Shown here: in pieces, positions 1 through 5,688 of the stretch | Layout of the letters: each line of letters starts with the position of its first letter | Position numbering within the stretch: the stretch's first letter is position 1 | Made by a program: the position numbers and the translations under genes | The notes under the pieces: generated by a model | Database searches by the model: none | The model's input: only the letters and a program-made list of their open reading frames with translations | Told to the model about the DNA's origin: nothing | From: SG8-39 sp041558415 | GTDB taxonomy: Bacteria; Pseudomonadota; Gammaproteobacteria; Burkholderiales; SG8-39 | Reading direction: 5' to 3' | Assembly (NCBI GenBank): GCA_041558415.1 | Contig: JBFFEY010000100.1 | Span: 1-8,103 of the forward strand | Length of the DNA stretch: 8,103 nucleotides

Positions 1-6
1 CCTTTA

Positions 7-20
7 CCGGGGGCTTTTTT
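7..20 (+). terminator. Probable 3' half of an intrinsic terminator at the left edge
   Basis: A GC-rich arm (ACCGGGGGC, 6-14) is followed directly by six T residues (15-20). This is the appearance of the 3' arm and U-tract of a rho-independent terminator whose 5' arm lies outside the window. It would serve a rightward gene left of the window; on the other strand, A-run then GCCCCCGGT could also help end engB, whose stop codon is at 19-21. The missing arm cannot be seen, so the call rests on half the structure. Confidence 0.4.
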
Positions 21-630
21 ATTTCCGCGCCGTGCCCCAGGCGTCGGCCCAGGAGGCGAGCAGCGCGCGCGCCTCTTCGACCCCTTCGCGCGTGACGCTG
101 GAAAACAGGCGCAGCTCGGCGTGCATGCCGCGTTCGGCGAGGCTCTTGCGCGCGTGCGCCAGCGCTGCGGCGCGCTCGCGCTTCGACAGCTTGTCGGCCT
201 TCGACAGCAGGATCAGCACCGGCCGCTCGAGCGGCTGCGCCCAGTCGAGCATGCGCGCGTCGTGCGCCGTGAACGGCCGGCGCGCGTCCATGATGATGAC
301 CAGCGCGGCGAGCGAAGCTCTTTGCGACAGGTAGCCGCCCACCAGGCGGTCCCACTGCGCGCGCACACTCTGCGGAACGCGCGCAAAGCCGTAGCCGGGC
401 AGGTCGGCCAAGCGCAGGTCCTCGCCGAGGTCGAAGAAATTGATGGTCTGCGTGCGCCCCGGCGTCTTGCTGGTGAAGGCCAGCCGTCGGCGGCCGGTGA
501 GCGCGTTGATCGCGCTCGACTTGCCGACATTCGAGCGACCGCAGAACGCGATCTCGGGCGGCCCCTCAGCGGGCAGCTGTGTCAGCGTGCCGATCGAGGC
601 GACGTAACGGGCTTGGTCGAACGCGCGCAT
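19..630 (-). CDS. engB: Ribosome biogenesis GTP-binding protein EngB (YihA/YsxC)
   Basis: A 203-residue TRAFAC-class GTPase of the EngB family, which acts in the cytoplasm in late assembly of the large ribosomal subunit and is essential in many bacteria (family knowledge). All GTPase boxes are visible: the G1/P-loop GRSNVGKSS at residues 31-39, the switch I segment KTPGRTQ around 55-61, G3 DLPGYG at 76-81, G4 SKAD at 143-146 and the G5-like SSVT at 177-180. The FCGRSNVGKSS context and the G3 followed by GFARV are diagnostic of EngB rather than Era or Der. Length fits the family (about 195-220). The ATG at 628-630 is the natural start, giving about 30 residues before the P-loop; its ribosome binding site is weak. 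It is divergent from the cytochrome gene with a 109-nt gap. No frame damage is seen. Confidence 0.95.
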   Translation of the reverse strand: MRAFDQARYVASIGTLTQLPAEGPPEIAFCGRSNVGKSSAINALTGRRRLAFTSKTPGRTQTINFFDLGEDLRLADLPGYGFARVPQSVRAQWDRLVGGYLSQRASLAALVIIMDARRPFTAHDARMLDWAQPLERPVLILLSKADKLSKRERAAALAHARKSLAERGMHAELRLFSSVTREGVEEARALLASWADAWGTARK

Positions 631-690
631 GCCCTGCGGCGTGCCGCCGCGCAGCGCGCGCCGGTCTCACCGAGACTCTAGATGGGAGGG

Positions 691-732
691 AAATTGTAAT
701 AAAATTGCGCGCTTTGACTTGGACGCAGGGAG
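691..732 (+). promoter_or_regulatory. Candidate promoter -10 and ribosome binding site for the cytochrome gene
   Basis: The only AT-rich patch between the divergent engB and cytochrome genes is 691-707. It contains TAAAAT (700-705), a 5/6 match to a sigma70 -10 box, with no good -35 at 16-18 bases upstream. A small inverted repeat (GTCTC 664-668, GAGAC 672-676) lies where a -35 would fall. AGGGAG at 727-732 lies seven bases before the ATG at 740 and is a good ribosome binding site. The ribosome binding site is convincing; the promoter is a guess from composition. Confidence 0.4.
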
Positions 733-739
733 TTCGAGC

Positions 740-1375
740 ATGATCCGAATCGTGGCGATGAGCGTCTGCCTGGCCGTGATGTCCGCCGGTCACGCATGGG
801 CGCAGGGCGCCGCCAAGGCGGATGTCGCCAAAGGCCAGGCCGTTGCCTCTCAGGTGTGCGTGGCCTGCCACATGGCGGACGGCAACAGTGCACAGCCGGA
901 GAATCCCAAGCTCGCGGGTCAGTTTTCCGAGTATCTCTACAAGCAGCTGACGAATTTCAAGCCGCAGGGCAACGCCAAGGCCGAGCGCGAGAACGCCATC
1001 ATGGCCGGCATGGTGGCGGCCCTGTCCGACGCGGACATGCGCAACGTCGCCGCGTTCTACGCGGGCCAGACGCTCAGGCCCGCAGCAGCGCAGGACAAGA
1101 ACCTTGCCGCGATGGGGCAGAAGATCTATCGCGGCGGTAACCCGAAGACCGGCGTCGCGGCCTGCGCGGGCTGCCACGGGCCGACGGGTGCCGGCATCCC
1201 GAAGCAGTATCCGCGCATCTCGGGACAGTTTGCGCAGTACACCGAAGCGCAGCTCAAGGCGTTCCGCTCCGGCGCGCGCGCCAACGATCCCAACGGCATG
1301 ATGCGCGGCGTGGCGGCGCGCATGACCGACCAGGAAATCAAGGCGGTTGCCGAGTACACCGCGGGCCTGCGTTAG
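740..1375 (+). CDS. Dihaem cytochrome c4-like protein
   Basis: A 211-residue secreted c-type cytochrome with two class I cytochrome c domains, the arrangement of cytochrome c4, a periplasmic electron carrier that passes electrons to terminal oxidases (family knowledge). Residues 1-21 form a Sec signal peptide with a hydrophobic core and a likely cut after the AWA at 19-21. Haem sites are CVACH at 40-44 and CAGCH at 142-146. Candidate axial methionines lie in IMAGM (88-91) and NGMMRG (186-190), one per domain. Each domain repeats the c4 pattern of KLAGQ/RISGQ followed by a YxxxQLxxF helix. The ATG at 740 was chosen because it places the signal peptide at the N-terminus and has AGGGAG seven bases upstream; the frame is open back to 629 but that extension looks non-coding. 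A strong intrinsic terminator follows 45 bases after the stop, so it is probably transcribed alone. Confidence 0.92.
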   Translation: MIRIVAMSVCLAVMSAGHAWAQGAAKADVAKGQAVASQVCVACHMADGNSAQPENPKLAGQFSEYLYKQLTNFKPQGNAKAERENAIMAGMVAALSDADMRNVAAFYAGQTLRPAAAQDKNLAAMGQKIYRGGNPKTGVAACAGCHGPTGAGIPKQYPRISGQFAQYTEAQLKAFRSGARANDPNGMMRGVAARMTDQEIKAVAEYTAGLR

Positions 1376-1420
1376 ACGGTTCAGCGGATGCCGCGGCGCA
1401 CGCCGGGCGAGAGATACGGG

Positions 1421-1447
1421 GGGGTGAGCGCAGGCTCACCCCTTTTT
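1421..1447 (+). terminator. Rho-independent terminator after the cytochrome gene
   Basis: A perfect 9-bp stem, GGGGTGAGC (1421-1429) with GCTCACCCC (1434-1442), closes a four-base loop GCAG and is followed at once by TTTTT (1443-1447) and a further short T-run. This is a textbook intrinsic terminator oriented for the cytochrome gene, whose stop is at 1373-1375. Confidence 0.9.
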
Positions 1448-1469
1448 CGTTTACGCGGAGGCGCAGCGC

Positions 1470-1786
1470 GTGCTTGATCTGGTCGTCATCGGCTCCGGCC
1501 CGCTTTTTCGACGCGCAGCGCGCGTCGCGATCGAATCGATCGCTGCGCCCGATGCCCCGGCGACGCCGATGGTTACGTGCGGCTGCTGGTCGAGCCGGAA
1601 AGCGGCGCCCTGCTCGGCTGCGAGATGACGGGTCCCGAGGTGGGCGAGCTGATCCACCTGGCGGCCGAGGCGCTGCTCGCCCGGCTGGCGCGGCGCGAGG
1701 TCAACCACCCCAGCCTCGCGGAGACCTTTTTCGAGGCAGGCGAATCGCTGATCGGACAGTGGGGGCTCACTCCAGGTGGGGAATAA
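1470..1786 (+). pseudogene. Remnant of a dihydrolipoamide dehydrogenase-like flavoprotein gene
   Basis: The front end of a pyridine nucleotide-disulfide oxidoreductase survives. GGAGG (1457-1461) lies eight bases before a GTG at 1470, which opens VLDLVVIGSGP, the first beta strand and glycine loop of the FAD-binding Rossmann fold in dihydrolipoamide dehydrogenases. After that the frame reads into unrelated residues (LFRRAARV). In a different frame, from about 1559 to the TAA at 1784-1786, a C-terminal dimerisation-domain fragment appears: GYVRLLVEPESG, then GPEVGELIHLAAEAL, then HPSLAETF. The HPxLxE signature, which carries the active-site His-Glu pair in this family, is intact. Roughly 350-400 residues expected between the two pieces (FAD and NAD domains, redox-active CxxxxC) are absent, and the spacing between GELIH and HPSL is about five residues short. 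I infer a gene reduced by a large internal deletion plus frameshift. A misassembly across the deletion is the alternative. Confidence 0.7.
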
Positions 1787-1849
1787 CCGGCCGCAGGGGC
1801 TGTTCACGGGATATGCGCGGATCGCGCAGGCGGATCTTCTCCGGCGCCA

Positions 1850-1882
1850 CGCTGCGGCCCTGATGCCGAAGGGGCCGCAGCG
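1850..1882 (+). promoter_or_regulatory. 11-bp inverted repeat masking the ECF sigma-factor ribosome binding site
   Basis: CGCTGCGGCCC (1850-1860) and GGGCCGCAGCG (1872-1882) are perfect reverse complements separated by 11 bases. The right arm ends at the base immediately before the GTG start at 1883. It covers three of the bases of the likely ribosome binding site GAAGGGG (1868-1874); the rest is in the loop. In RNA this would be a very stable hairpin limiting translation initiation. There is no T-run, so it is not an intrinsic terminator. As DNA it could instead be a protein-binding palindrome. Confidence 0.55.
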
Positions 1883-2383
1883 GTGACGGACCGGGACCAG
1901 GTGGTCGCGCTCATCCCGCGGCTGCGCCGCTACGCGCACGCGCTGGCGGGTGACGCCGGCCTTGCCGACGACCTGGTGCAGGACACGCTCGAGCGCGCGC
2001 TCGGCAAGTTCCACCTGTGGCGCCCGGGCAGCGATTTGCGCGCCTGGCTTTTCACCCTCATGCACAACGTCTACGTCAATCAGCTGCGTCGGCGCCGTGA
2101 AAGCACGGCGTTCGACGAGGAAACGATGGAGATTCCGGTGCGCGCGGCGCAGGAAGGCGCGCTGCTGTCGCGCGACCTGCAGCGCGGATTGCAGCGCCTG
2201 CCCGCCGAGCAGCTCGAGGTGCTGCTCCTCGTCGTGCTCGAGGACATGAGCTACCAGGAGGTCGCCACGACGCTCGGCGTGCCGATCGGCACGGTGATGT
2301 CGCGCCTGTCCCGCGCGCGCGACAAGTTGCGCACGGCGATGGAAGGAACGCCGTCCGCGGAGCGTTTGCAGGTCGTCAAATGA
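1883..2383 (+). CDS. ECF-type RNA polymerase sigma factor
   Basis: A 166-residue extracytoplasmic-function sigma factor. Sigma region 2 spans about residues 7-70, with the helix running from AGLADDLVQDTLERAL into LRAWLFTLMHNVYVNQLRRR, the -10 recognition and core-binding segment. Region 4 spans about 98-155, with LPAEQLEVLLLVVLEDMSYQ leading to the helix-turn-helix VATTLGVPIGTVMSRLSRAR that reads the -35 element. There is no region 1 or 3, as expected for ECF factors. The start is a GTG at 1883 with GAAGGGG eight bases upstream; no ATG would give a complete region 2. Its last four bases overlap the ATG of the anti-sigma gene (ATGA), so the two are co-translated. The stimulus cannot be told from sequence. 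An 11-bp hairpin lies directly at the start, and the reading frame is open back to the TAA of the upstream pseudogene, 32 codons earlier. Confidence 0.93.
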   Translation: MTDRDQVVALIPRLRRYAHALAGDAGLADDLVQDTLERALGKFHLWRPGSDLRAWLFTLMHNVYVNQLRRRRESTAFDEETMEIPVRAAQEGALLSRDLQRGLQRLPAEQLEVLLLVVLEDMSYQEVATTLGVPIGTVMSRLSRARDKLRTAMEGTPSAERLQVVK

Positions 2384-3144
2384 ACGAAGCGCGTATTTCC
2401 GAAACCGATCTGCAGGCCTTTGTCGACGGCCGGCTGGCCGAGGCGCGGCGCACCGAAGTCGAAGCCGAGCTGGCGGCCAATGCGGAGCTCGCGGCACGGC
2501 TCGAGGCCTACCGCGCGCACAGCGAGGCACTGCGCGCCACGTTTCAGCCCGTGCTCGAGGAGCCGGTCCCGGTGCGCCTGCTCGATGCGACGCGTCCGCG
2601 GCGCCGCGGCTGGGCCATTGCGGCCGCGGTGCTGTGCACGGTACTCGGCGGTGTTGCCGGCTGGGCGATCAGCGAGGCCACTCGGTCGGAGGCGCCGCTG
2701 CAGCGCGTCGCGGCGCCGCTGCCGGTGAGCGCAGCGATCGCGCACGCGGTGTACTCGCCCGAGGTGCGCCACCCGGTCGAGGTCGGCGCCGACCAGGAAG
2801 CGCATCTGGTGGCCTGGCTGTCCAAGCGTCTCGGCGCGCCGGTGCGCGCGCCGAAGCTGGAGAGCGTCGGCTATCGGCTGATGGGCGGGCGCCTGTTGCC
2901 GAGCGAGTCCGGACCGGTGGCGCACTTCATGTACCAAAGCGACCAGGGCAGGCGCATCACGCTGTACGTGCGCACGGAAGCGCCGGATCACGGCGAGACC
3001 GCGTTCCGCTACGCGGACGAGGGCGACGTGCGGGTGTTCTACTGGGTCGACCGCAGCTTCGGCTATGCGCTGTCCTCGGCCGACGCCAGCCGCGAACGCC
3101 TGTCCGAGATCGCCAACGCGGTCTACCGTCAGCTCAATCCCTGA
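2380..3144 (+). CDS. Membrane-anchored anti-sigma factor of the preceding ECF sigma
   Basis: A 254-residue single-pass inner-membrane protein. Residues 1-60 form a helical cytoplasmic domain (ISETDLQAFVDGRLAEARR, then AELAANAELAARLEAYRAHSEALRATF) like the sigma-binding domain of anti-sigma factors of the transmembrane-regulator group (COG5662 type, from memory). A basic stretch TRPRRRG at 71-77 precedes a membrane segment at about 78-97, leaving the C-terminal 155 residues in the periplasm as the likely sensor (VYSPEVRHPVEVG, then HLVAWLSKRLGAPV, then GGRLLPSESGPVAHFMYQ). The HxxxCxxC zinc site of ZAS-type anti-sigma factors is absent: there is no cysteine in the N-terminal domain, and the only cysteine lies in the membrane segment. 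The ATG overlaps the sigma stop, so the pair should be made in step. Signal and release mechanism are unknown; no protease site can be identified by eye. Confidence 0.85.
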   Translation: MNEARISETDLQAFVDGRLAEARRTEVEAELAANAELAARLEAYRAHSEALRATFQPVLEEPVPVRLLDATRPRRRGWAIAAAVLCTVLGGVAGWAISEATRSEAPLQRVAAPLPVSAAIAHAVYSPEVRHPVEVGADQEAHLVAWLSKRLGAPVRAPKLESVGYRLMGGRLLPSESGPVAHFMYQSDQGRRITLYVRTEAPDHGETAFRYADEGDVRVFYWVDRSFGYALSSADASRERLSEIANAVYRQLNP

Positions 3145-3148
3145 GCAC

Positions 3149-3179
3149 TTCGGCGCGTCGCGCTTTCAGGCGCGCCGAA
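3149..3179. terminator. Hairpin between convergent genes, possible bidirectional terminator
   Basis: TTCGGCGCG (3149-3157) and CGCGCCGAA (3171-3179) pair perfectly over nine bases around a 13-base loop. It lies between the anti-sigma stop (3142-3144) and overlaps the last codons and stop of the convergent NYN gene (3166-3168). Neither side has a T-run, so any termination would be weak or factor-assisted. Position between convergent genes is the main argument. Confidence 0.4.
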
Positions 3180-3972
3180 CGACGTAGCCGCCGGACTTGT
3201 CGTCGCGCTCGAGCGCGAGCAGCTTGCGCTTCTCGGCTTCTTCGAGCAGATCGGAGAAGGCGCGAAAACCGTAGTACGACTCGTTGAATCCGGGTTTGCG
3301 GCGCTTGAGCGCCTGCTTGACCATCGATCCCCAGATGCGCTCGCCCTCGCCGCGCTCGGCGAGCAGCGCTTCGTAGGTCTCGAGCGCGAGCTCGATCGCC
3401 TCCTGCCGCTTGTCCTCGGCCGCGCCGCCTTCGCCGCCGGCCTCCGCCGGCTTCGCGTCCTTGCGCCGCCGCGCCGTGCGCCGCTTGGCTTCGCCCTCGC
3501 GCACCAGGTCGTCGTAGTAGATGAACTCGTCGCAGTTGGCGATGAGCAGGTCCGAGGTCGAATTCTTCACGCCGACGCCGATCACGGTCTTCGCGTTCTC
3601 GCGCAGCTTGGAGACGAGCGGCGAAAAGTCCGAGTCGCCGCTGATGATGACGAAGGTATCGACGTGCTCCTTGGTGTAGCAGAGGTCGAGCGCGTCGACC
3701 ACCATGCGGATGTCGGCCGAGTTCTTGCCCGACTGGCGCAGATGCGGAATCTCGATCAGCTCGAACGAGGCCGCGTGCATGGTCGACTTGAACTCCTTGT
3801 AGCGGTCCCAGTCGCAGTACGCCTTCTTCACCACGATCGAGCCTTTCAGCAGCAGGCGCTCGAGCACCCGGCCGATGTCGAACTTGGCGTACTTGGCGTC
3901 GCGCACGCCGAGCGCGATGTTCTCGAAATCGCAGAACACCGCGAGGCTGCGCGCATCCGGGCTGATGGCCAT
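3166..3972 (-). CDS. NYN-domain protein with C-terminal LOTUS/OST-HTH domain
   Basis: A 268-residue cytoplasmic protein with two domains. The NYN (PIN-like, LabA/DUF88) domain covers residues about 9-158. Its acidic metal-binding positions are visible in VFCDFEN (Asp15, Glu17), KNSADIRMVVDA (Asp87, Asp93) and ISGDSDFSPLV (Asp113, Asp115), so the nuclease fold appears catalytically complete. A charged, Lys/Arg/Glu/Ala-rich linker (about 158-190) follows. Residues about 191-268 match an OST-HTH/LOTUS RNA-binding domain: IWGSMVKQALKRRKPGFNESYYGFRAFSDLLEEAE, then ERDDKSGGYVV. Family knowledge points to RNA binding and possibly RNA cleavage; the bacterial targets are largely unknown. ATG at 3970-3972 is chosen for similarity to usual starts (MAISPD before the first strand); an in-frame ATG at 3979-3981 adds three residues and neither has a clear ribosome binding site. 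It is convergent with the anti-sigma gene and divergent from the ThDP enzyme gene. Confidence 0.88.
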   Translation of the reverse strand: MAISPDARSLAVFCDFENIALGVRDAKYAKFDIGRVLERLLLKGSIVVKKAYCDWDRYKEFKSTMHAASFELIEIPHLRQSGKNSADIRMVVDALDLCYTKEHVDTFVIISGDSDFSPLVSKLRENAKTVIGVGVKNSTSDLLIANCDEFIYYDDLVREGEAKRRTARRRKDAKPAEAGGEGGAAEDKRQEAIELALETYEALLAERGEGERIWGSMVKQALKRRKPGFNESYYGFRAFSDLLEEAEKRKLLALERDDKSGGYVVRRA

Positions 3973-4007
3973 GCGCGCCATGCTAGCAGAACGGCGAAAC
4001 GGCGGTT

Positions 4008-4034
4008 CGTGCGCGCGGCGCGCGCACGTATCAT
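4008..4034 (+). promoter_or_regulatory. Palindromic candidate operator and -10 box between divergent genes
   Basis: CGTGCGCGC (4008-4016) and GCGCGCACG (4020-4028) are perfect inverted repeats with a three-base centre, in the 91-nt space between the NYN gene and the ThDP enzyme gene. Immediately after is TATCAT (4029-4034), a 5/6 match to a -10 box for the rightward gene, which would place the palindrome between -35 and -10, the usual place for a repressor site. No good -35 is seen. GC-rich palindromes can arise by chance here, so confidence is moderate to low. Confidence 0.4.
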
Positions 4035-4063
4035 CCGGCCTTCGCGATTGCGAGGGGAAAACC

Positions 4064-5605
4064 ATGATCGGCGCCGAAGCGCTGGTGCGCACGCTGCTCG
4101 CCTCGGAAGTGGAAGCCTGCTTCGCCAATCCGGGCACATCGGAAATGCATTTCGTCGCGGCGCTCGATCGCGCACCGGGGCTGCGCTGCGTGCTCGGCCT
4201 GGCCGAGACCGTGGTCACCGGCTGCGCCGACGGCTACGGACGCATGGCGGGCAAGCCGGCGGCGACGCTGCTGCATTGCGGACCTGGATTGGCGAACGGC
4301 CTCGCCAATTTGCACAACGCGCGGCGCGCGCACGCGCCGATCGTCAACATCGTCGGCGACCAGGCGACCTACCACCGGCCCTACGACGCGCCGCTGACGA
4401 CGGACACCGAAGGCCTGGCGCGTCCCGTGTCGCACTGGGTGCGCACCAGCGCCTCGGTGGACAACGTCGCCGCCGATGCCGCCGCCGCGGTGCAGGCGGC
4501 ACGCACCGCGCCGGGCCAGATTGCCACGCTCGTGCTGCCGGCGGACACGGCGTGGAACGAAGGCGCGACGCCCGCATCGGCGCTGCCGGTGCCGGCACGC
4601 ACGCAAGTCGCCCCCGACACGGTGCGCGCGATCGCGACCGCGTTGCGCCGCCGCCAGCCCGCCATGCTCGTGCTCTCCGGCGCGGCGTTGAGCGAAGCGG
4701 GGCTGCGTGCGGCGCAGCGCGTCGCGCACGTCACCGGCGCGCGGCTGCGCACGCCGACCCAGGTGCCGCGCATGGCGCGCGGCCGCGGGCGCGTGCCCGT
4801 CGATCGCATTCCCTATGTCGTCGACCTGGCGCTCGAGGTGCTGGCCGGCATCCAGCAACTGGTGCTGGTGGCGGCGAAGCCGCCGGTCGGGTTCTTCGCC
4901 TATCCGGGCAAGCCGAGCACGCTATGGCCGAAGGACTGCGCGCTCGACGTGCTGGCGCGGCCGGAGGAAGATGCCGTCGCCGCGCTCGAAGCGCTCGCCG
5001 ACGAGCTCGGCGCGCCGCGCGAGGTGCCGTTGCCTGCGATTGAGGCGCCGAAGGCAAACGTGCGCGGCGCATTCGAGCCGCTCGCCTTCGCGCACGCCTT
5101 CGCCGGCGTCATCCCGGAGAACGCCATCGTCGTCGAGGATGCAGTGACCTCGGGGCGCGCGCTGTTCGCGCCGACCTTCGGCGCGGCGCCCAACGACTGG
5201 CTGCAGAACACCGGCGGCGCCATCGGCATCGGCCTGCCGGCGGCGACCGGCGCTGCGGTCGCCTGTCCCGATCGCAAGGTGATCTGCCTGCAGGCGGACG
5301 GCGCGGGCATGTACACGCTGCAGGCGCTATGGACGCAGGCGCGCGAATCGCTCGACGTGGTGACGGTGCTGTTCGCCAACCGCGTCTATCGCATCCTGCA
5401 GGGCGAGCTCGCCGCGGTCGGCGCAAAGCCGGGACCCGCGGCCGATCGCCTGTTCGGCCTCGCGCCGCCGGAGCTCGACTGGCTCAAGCTGGCGAACGGC
5501 ATGGGGGTCGAGGCCGCGCGCGTCGAGACGCTGGAGGCCTTCGCCGACGTGTTCCGGGCGGCTTGCGGGCGGCGCGGCCCCTTCCTCATCGAATTCCGCA
5601 TCTAG
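4064..5605 (+). CDS. Thiamine-diphosphate-dependent enzyme, acetolactate synthase large subunit-like
   Basis: A 513-residue enzyme of the pyruvate oxidase/decarboxylase superfamily with the usual three domains: pyrimidine-binding (about 1-165), central (about 185-340) and pyrophosphate-binding (about 365-513). The cofactor-activating glutamate is Glu48 in GLAETVVTGCADGYGR, and GPGLANGLANLHNARRAHAPIVNIVGD follows as in the family. The magnesium/ThDP motif is ADG at 411-413 with Asn439 in FANRVY, where the usual form is GDG with NN. ATG at 4064 has GAGGGG (4052-4057) six bases upstream and begins directly at the conserved N-terminus. It is shorter than a true acetohydroxyacid synthase large subunit (about 570), and no small subunit (IlvH) or other ilv gene is nearby. 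A role in branched-chain amino acid synthesis is therefore doubtful; a decarboxylase or carboligase of unknown 2-oxo acid is as likely. Substrate cannot be read from the sequence. Confidence 0.85.
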   Translation: MIGAEALVRTLLASEVEACFANPGTSEMHFVAALDRAPGLRCVLGLAETVVTGCADGYGRMAGKPAATLLHCGPGLANGLANLHNARRAHAPIVNIVGDQATYHRPYDAPLTTDTEGLARPVSHWVRTSASVDNVAADAAAAVQAARTAPGQIATLVLPADTAWNEGATPASALPVPARTQVAPDTVRAIATALRRRQPAMLVLSGAALSEAGLRAAQRVAHVTGARLRTPTQVPRMARGRGRVPVDRIPYVVDLALEVLAGIQQLVLVAAKPPVGFFAYPGKPSTLWPKDCALDVLARPEEDAVAALEALADELGAPREVPLPAIEAPKANVRGAFEPLAFAHAFAGVIPENAIVVEDAVTSGRALFAPTFGAAPNDWLQNTGGAIGIGLPAATGAAVACPDRKVICLQADGAGMYTLQALWTQARESLDVVTVLFANRVYRILQGELAAVGAKPGPAADRLFGLAPPELDWLKLANGMGVEAARVETLEAFADVFRAACGRRGPFLIEFRI

Positions 5606-5638
5606 CCTCGGCCGCTCCGCGCGGGACCTTCTGAGCCT

Positions 5639-5677
5639 CTTATGATGCGTCGCATCATAAGGCGCTGATGCGTTTTT
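5639..5677 (+). terminator. Terminator with a competing upstream hairpin (attenuator-like)
   Basis: CGCATCA (5651-5657) pairs with TGATGCG (5666-5672) around an eight-base loop and is followed at once by TTTTT (5673-5677), a plausible intrinsic terminator 46 bases after the ThDP gene stop. The same CGCATCA is also the right half of a near-perfect 23-base palindrome with 11-base arms at 5639-5649 and 5651-5661 (left half CTTATGATGCG). The two pairings exclude each other. Simplest reading: terminator of the ThDP gene, with the palindrome a possible DNA-binding site. Confidence 0.55.
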
Positions 5678-5688
5678 ACCTTTTTAAA

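Noticed and set aside
629..739. Upstream extension of the cytochrome gene to 629
   Set aside because: The extension runs through the divergent promoter region, would bury the signal peptide, and lacks a ribosome binding site; ATG 740 has AGGGAG correctly spaced.
1780..1810. GGAAT as a possible ECF-type -35 element upstream of the sigma gene
   Set aside because: No matching -10 (TCTGA/GTC type) is found 16-17 bases downstream, and the match overlaps the end of the pseudogene.
1451..2530. Long minus-strand open frame (359 codons) antisense to the pseudogene and sigma factor
   Set aside because: It overlaps a well-supported ECF sigma gene, is Arg/Ala/His-rich in the way of GC-rich shadow frames, and shows no recognisable domain.
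3664..5043. 459-codon plus-strand open frame across the NYN and ThDP genes
   Set aside because: It runs antisense to the NYN gene and out of frame through the ThDP gene, with Arg/Ala-rich low-complexity translation and no family resemblance.
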